Assembly (NCBI GenBank): GCA_002825515.1
Contig: PJET01000052.1
Coordinates: 1-13,745 of the forward strand
Direction of reading: 5' to 3'
DNA length: 13,745 nt
DNA from: Candidatus Thorarchaeota archaeon MP11T_1
Lineage (GTDB): Archaea; Asgardarchaeota; Thorarchaeia; Thorarchaeales; Thorarchaeaceae
Shown piece after piece: positions 11,685-13,745 of this stretch (its first letter is position 1; the number at the start of each line of letters is the position of its first letter). The notes below the pieces were generated by a model. The model had not been told where the DNA came from. It saw nothing but the letters and a program-made list of their open reading frames with translations, and made no database searches. The translations under genes were made by a program, and so were the position numbers.

Positions 11685-13087
11685 GAAGTTGCACCTCCCT
11701 GTGACATGATATCTCTCACAGCTTGTATCAGTTCATCAATGGTTTCTTTATTGTGTATTTCAGTAACAGAAAACAACATTGATTCTCCAAGTGCAGGGAA
11801 CTCATCTGTGAGGATTTTTCCACCATGCAAGCCTCTCTCGAGGAGACCTTCATGTACGTCTTTGGCAGTGACTTTCTTCTGAAATTGTACAACGAACTCC
11901 TTCCAGATGGAATCTCCGATAGCAGGTGCTTTAACGCCGGGGATCTTATCAAGCAGCCTTGCAGTATAGTTAGCATTGTATGCGATGGTTTCTCCAACTT
12001 GTTTCAATCCAGTGGGACCTAGAAGTGACATGTAGATGGCCGCTGTTACTGCTGCAAGTGCTTGATTTGAACAAATGTTACTGGTAGCTTTCTCTCGTCT
12101 AATATGCTGTTCTCTTGGACTTAGTGTCAATACATACCCATCTTCATACGGCTCTTCTTCCGTTCTAGTCATTCCAACCAGGCGCCCAGGCATTTGATAG
12201 ATGAGTTTGCGATCATTTATACAACCAAAAATCCCAAGCAAAGGCCCACCAAATGTCATGGGAGAACCAAGATGCTGACCTTCAGCAACTACAATGTCTG
12301 CCCCATAATTGCCGGGTGGGCGAATAAGTCCCAAAGACAAAACATCCACACCGGCCACTAGTAGTGCATCATTATCATGCACTATCTTGCTCAATTCATC
12401 GACCTGACTCTCAATAAATCCTAGATAACTCGGATTTTCAACGTAGACGCCTGCTACTTTATCGTCTATCTTGGACTCTAGGTCTGCGGGCGACATCAAG
12501 CCATTCTTCTCATCATACTCGATTCGCTCTAGCTCAATATTGGCAGGTTCTGTATATGTGTAGAGGACTTGATAGTGTTCAGGATTCATTGTGCCAGGAA
12601 CGAGAAACTTGGACTTCTGTTTCTTAACTCGGACAGCCATTCTAGCGGCCTCAGCAACAGCAGTGGCCATATCATACATCGATGAATTCACAACATCAAT
12701 CTCTAGAATTTCAGCGAGAAGACTTTGATACTCAAATAGAGTTTGAAGCATGCCTTGGCTGACTTCAGCTTGATAGCTTGTATATGATGTAAGAAATTCA
12801 GCCCTAGTTGCTAGTGCAGGGACAACAGCTGGGACATAATGCATGCCAACGCCAGACCCAAGAAATACTCGTCCGTTGTCAGCCGGTTTGTTCTTGCCTG
12901 CGAGTTCTTGTATCCTCCTCGTTACTTCAATCTCACTGTGAGAATGGGGGAGATTTAGATCATGAGGCAGCAAAAACTTCTCAGGAATGTTTGAGAACAA
13001 ATCATCAAGACTTTTCTTACCAATAGACTCAAGCATATCTTTCTCAGTGGCTTTTGTCATTGGTATCCAGGGATGTTTGTATTCCAT
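11681..13087 (-). CDS. gcvPA: Glycine dehydrogenase (decarboxylating) subunit 1
   Basis: This is the N-terminal half of the split glycine decarboxylase P-protein. It folds like an aminotransferase but lacks the PLP lysine and pairs with GcvPB. The length of 468 residues is near the family norm of about 445. Signatures include 'FLGSGVGMHYVPAVV' near residue 76, 'FLTSYTSYQAEVSQGMLQ', 'FEYQSLLAEI' and 'REQHIRREKATSNICSNQAL', the last being highly conserved. It leads the five-gene minus-strand run and is divergent from the Trm112 gene, with 142 bases between them. The ATG at 13087 follows GAGGA by about 8 bases. Confidence 0.96.
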   Translation of the reverse strand: MEYKHPWIPMTKATEKDMLESIGKKSLDDLFSNIPEKFLLPHDLNLPHSHSEIEVTRRIQELAGKNKPADNGRVFLGSGVGMHYVPAVVPALATRAEFLTSYTSYQAEVSQGMLQTLFEYQSLLAEILEIDVVNSSMYDMATAVAEAARMAVRVKKQKSKFLVPGTMNPEHYQVLYTYTEPANIELERIEYDEKNGLMSPADLESKIDDKVAGVYVENPSYLGFIESQVDELSKIVHDNDALLVAGVDVLSLGLIRPPGNYGADIVVAEGQHLGSPMTFGGPLLGIFGCINDRKLIYQMPGRLVGMTRTEEEPYEDGYVLTLSPREQHIRREKATSNICSNQALAAVTAAIYMSLLGPTGLKQVGETIAYNANYTARLLDKIPGVKAPAIGDSIWKEFVVQFQKKVTAKDVHEGLLERGLHGGKILTDEFPALGESMLFSVTEIHNKETIDELIQAVRDIMSQGGATS

Positions 13088-13229
13088 TGTAGAGTCCTCT
13101 AAACAACAGGATGCATGAGGCGCAGCTAGTCACCCAAATATCCTTTCGGGTTGAACAATTTGAACATCAGCGTTAGAATGATTTTTAACGACAACCGATT
13201 ATTCGACGCCAACCTCAGATGTGATATGA
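13088..13229. promoter_or_regulatory. Divergent promoter region of gcvPA and the Trm112 gene
   Basis: TTTTTAAC at about 13182-13189 is a TATA-like element for the plus-strand gene at 13230. Its complement can serve the gcv operon, leaving a leader of roughly 60-70 bases. I saw no glycine riboswitch core in that leader. Confidence 0.4.
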
Positions 13230-13544
13230 ATGAAACGCTGGTTGATGGATATTCTTGCCTGCCCTATAAGCGACTGTAGAAGTGAACTAAACTTAGAGGT
13301 CTTTGGTTCACACAGTCTAGAGTCTGAAGGAGAGGAAATTGAAGAAATCGACGAAGCGTTGATAACATGTCCAAAATGCGGTAGATGGTATCCTGTCATT
13401 GACGGGATTGCTTGCATGCTTCCTGACAATCTCAGAATGGATGGCAAACAAAGGATTGAGGAAACTGCGTTTCTTGATAGATGGAAGGAACGAATATCCT
13501 CTGAAATCATTGAAAATGGAATTCCTTTCAGTTTGAAATCCTAG
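13230..13544 (+). CDS. Trm112-family methyltransferase activator
   Basis: Trm112 is a small zinc-binding partner that stabilises and activates several RNA and protein methyltransferases in archaea and eukaryotes. The protein has 104 residues. It opens with 'MKRWLMDILACPISDC' and later has 'LITCPKCGRWYPVIDGIACMLPD', both typical. Likely zinc ligands are C11, C16, C47 and C50. The first pair is CX4C, as I recall for yeast Trm112, and not the CXXC of bacterial YcaR-type proteins. An acidic loop (30-43) replaces the larger eukaryotic insertion. The ATG at 13230 follows TGTGATAT, a weak ribosome site. tRNA-Gln follows 24 bases after the stop. Confidence 0.88.
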   Translation: MKRWLMDILACPISDCRSELNLEVFGSHSLESEGEEIEEIDEALITCPKCGRWYPVIDGIACMLPDNLRMDGKQRIEETAFLDRWKERISSEIIENGIPFSLKS

Positions 13545-13568
13545 ATCTGGTTTTGCAGGTTCACCTAT

Positions 13569-13644
13569 AGCCCCGTGGTGTAGCGGTCCAGCATAGCGGG
13601 TTTTGGCCTCGCTGACGGAGGTTCAAATCCTCCCGGGGCTACCA
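13569..13644 (+). tRNA. tRNA-Gln (anticodon TTG)
   Basis: The acceptor stem is AGCCCCG with CGGGGCT, the discriminator is A73 and CCA is encoded (13642-13644). The anticodon stem GCGGG/CTCGC (one G-T pair) encloses TTTTGGC, giving anticodon TTG. The T arm is GGAGG-TTCAAAT-CCTCC. The A1-T72 start is usual for archaeal glutamine tRNA. No intron is present. A minus-strand frame ends directly against the CCA. Confidence 0.95.
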
Positions 13645-13745
13645 CTATTTCTCTGCTGATTTACTACATCTATCAAGAGCAACAATTCTGTTCAAAGTAT
13701 TCAGAAGTATAGGCATCATGTTTCCTAGCCAGAATTCAGTGGAAG
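13645..13745 (-). CDS. C-terminal end of an unknown minus-strand gene (partial)
   Basis: From the right edge a frame stays open for 32 codons and stops with TAG at 13645-13647, directly next to the tRNA-Gln CCA. The visible part (STEFWLGNMMPILL, then NTLNRIVALDRCSKSAEK) looks like an amphipathic helix. The start lies outside the window and I do not recognise the family. It could be a chance open frame. The stop lying directly against a tRNA 3' end recalls the DUF2284 gene beside tRNA-Leu. Confidence 0.35.
   Translation of the reverse strand, partial: STEFWLGNMMPILLNTLNRIVALDRCSKSAEK

Noticed and set aside
13088..13229. Glycine riboswitch before gcvPA
   Set aside because: The conserved glycine aptamer core and paired helices were not found in the short leader.

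Overview
The window looks archaeal. All tRNA genes carry encoded CCA, and one tRNA has an intron with a bulge-helix-bulge fold. Starts are preceded by GGTGA/GGAGG-type ribosome sites and TATA boxes. Gene content includes split glycine decarboxylase P subunits, an archaeal/eukaryotic type tRNA methylthiotransferase, a Trm112 homologue and a COG1031-type radical SAM protein. A leucine-rich repeat protein with 'DLxPLxxC' repeats and many small membrane or winged-helix proteins suggest an Asgard archaeon, perhaps Thorarchaeota-like. That placement is inferred from gene style and is only moderately sure.

Layout. 1-2049 (minus): thiL followed by a radical SAM gene that runs off the left edge. 2136-3619 (plus): a 73-residue protein and a leucine-rich repeat protein whose N-terminus is a copy of it. 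3729-4259 (plus): tRNA-Thr(CGT) with a 32-nt intron in the T arm, a 26-residue small protein, and tRNA-Leu(GAG). 4259-6690: an unusual region of minus-strand genes cut into three modules by diverged copies of the 3' end of tRNA-Leu. The modules hold a DUF2284 protein, a YkgJ-type cysteine cluster protein, and a winged-helix membrane protein plus a membrane gene broken by TAA. 6690-7084: mostly non-coding, with strong inverted repeats and a candidate structured RNA. 7085-8086 (plus): a Gfo/Idh/MocA oxidoreductase. 8076-13087 (minus): a five-gene run gcvPA-gcvPB-LpdD-like-MoaD/ThiS-like-methylthiotransferase. 13230-13644 (plus): a Trm112 homologue and tRNA-Gln(TTG). The last 101 bases hold the end of another minus-strand reading frame.

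GcvPA and GcvPB together form the PLP-dependent P-protein of the glycine cleavage system. The small genes behind them point to flavin chaperoning and sulfur carrier chemistry, and the last gene to tRNA modification at position 37. ThiL completes thiamine diphosphate.

The most notable pattern is the series of tRNA-Leu 3' tails at 4238-4261, 4877-4896, 5388-5411 and 6672-6690, all in the same direction, each bounding a compact minus-strand gene module. It reads like a stack of integrations, or a cassette array, at one tRNA attachment site. No integrase is visible in the window.
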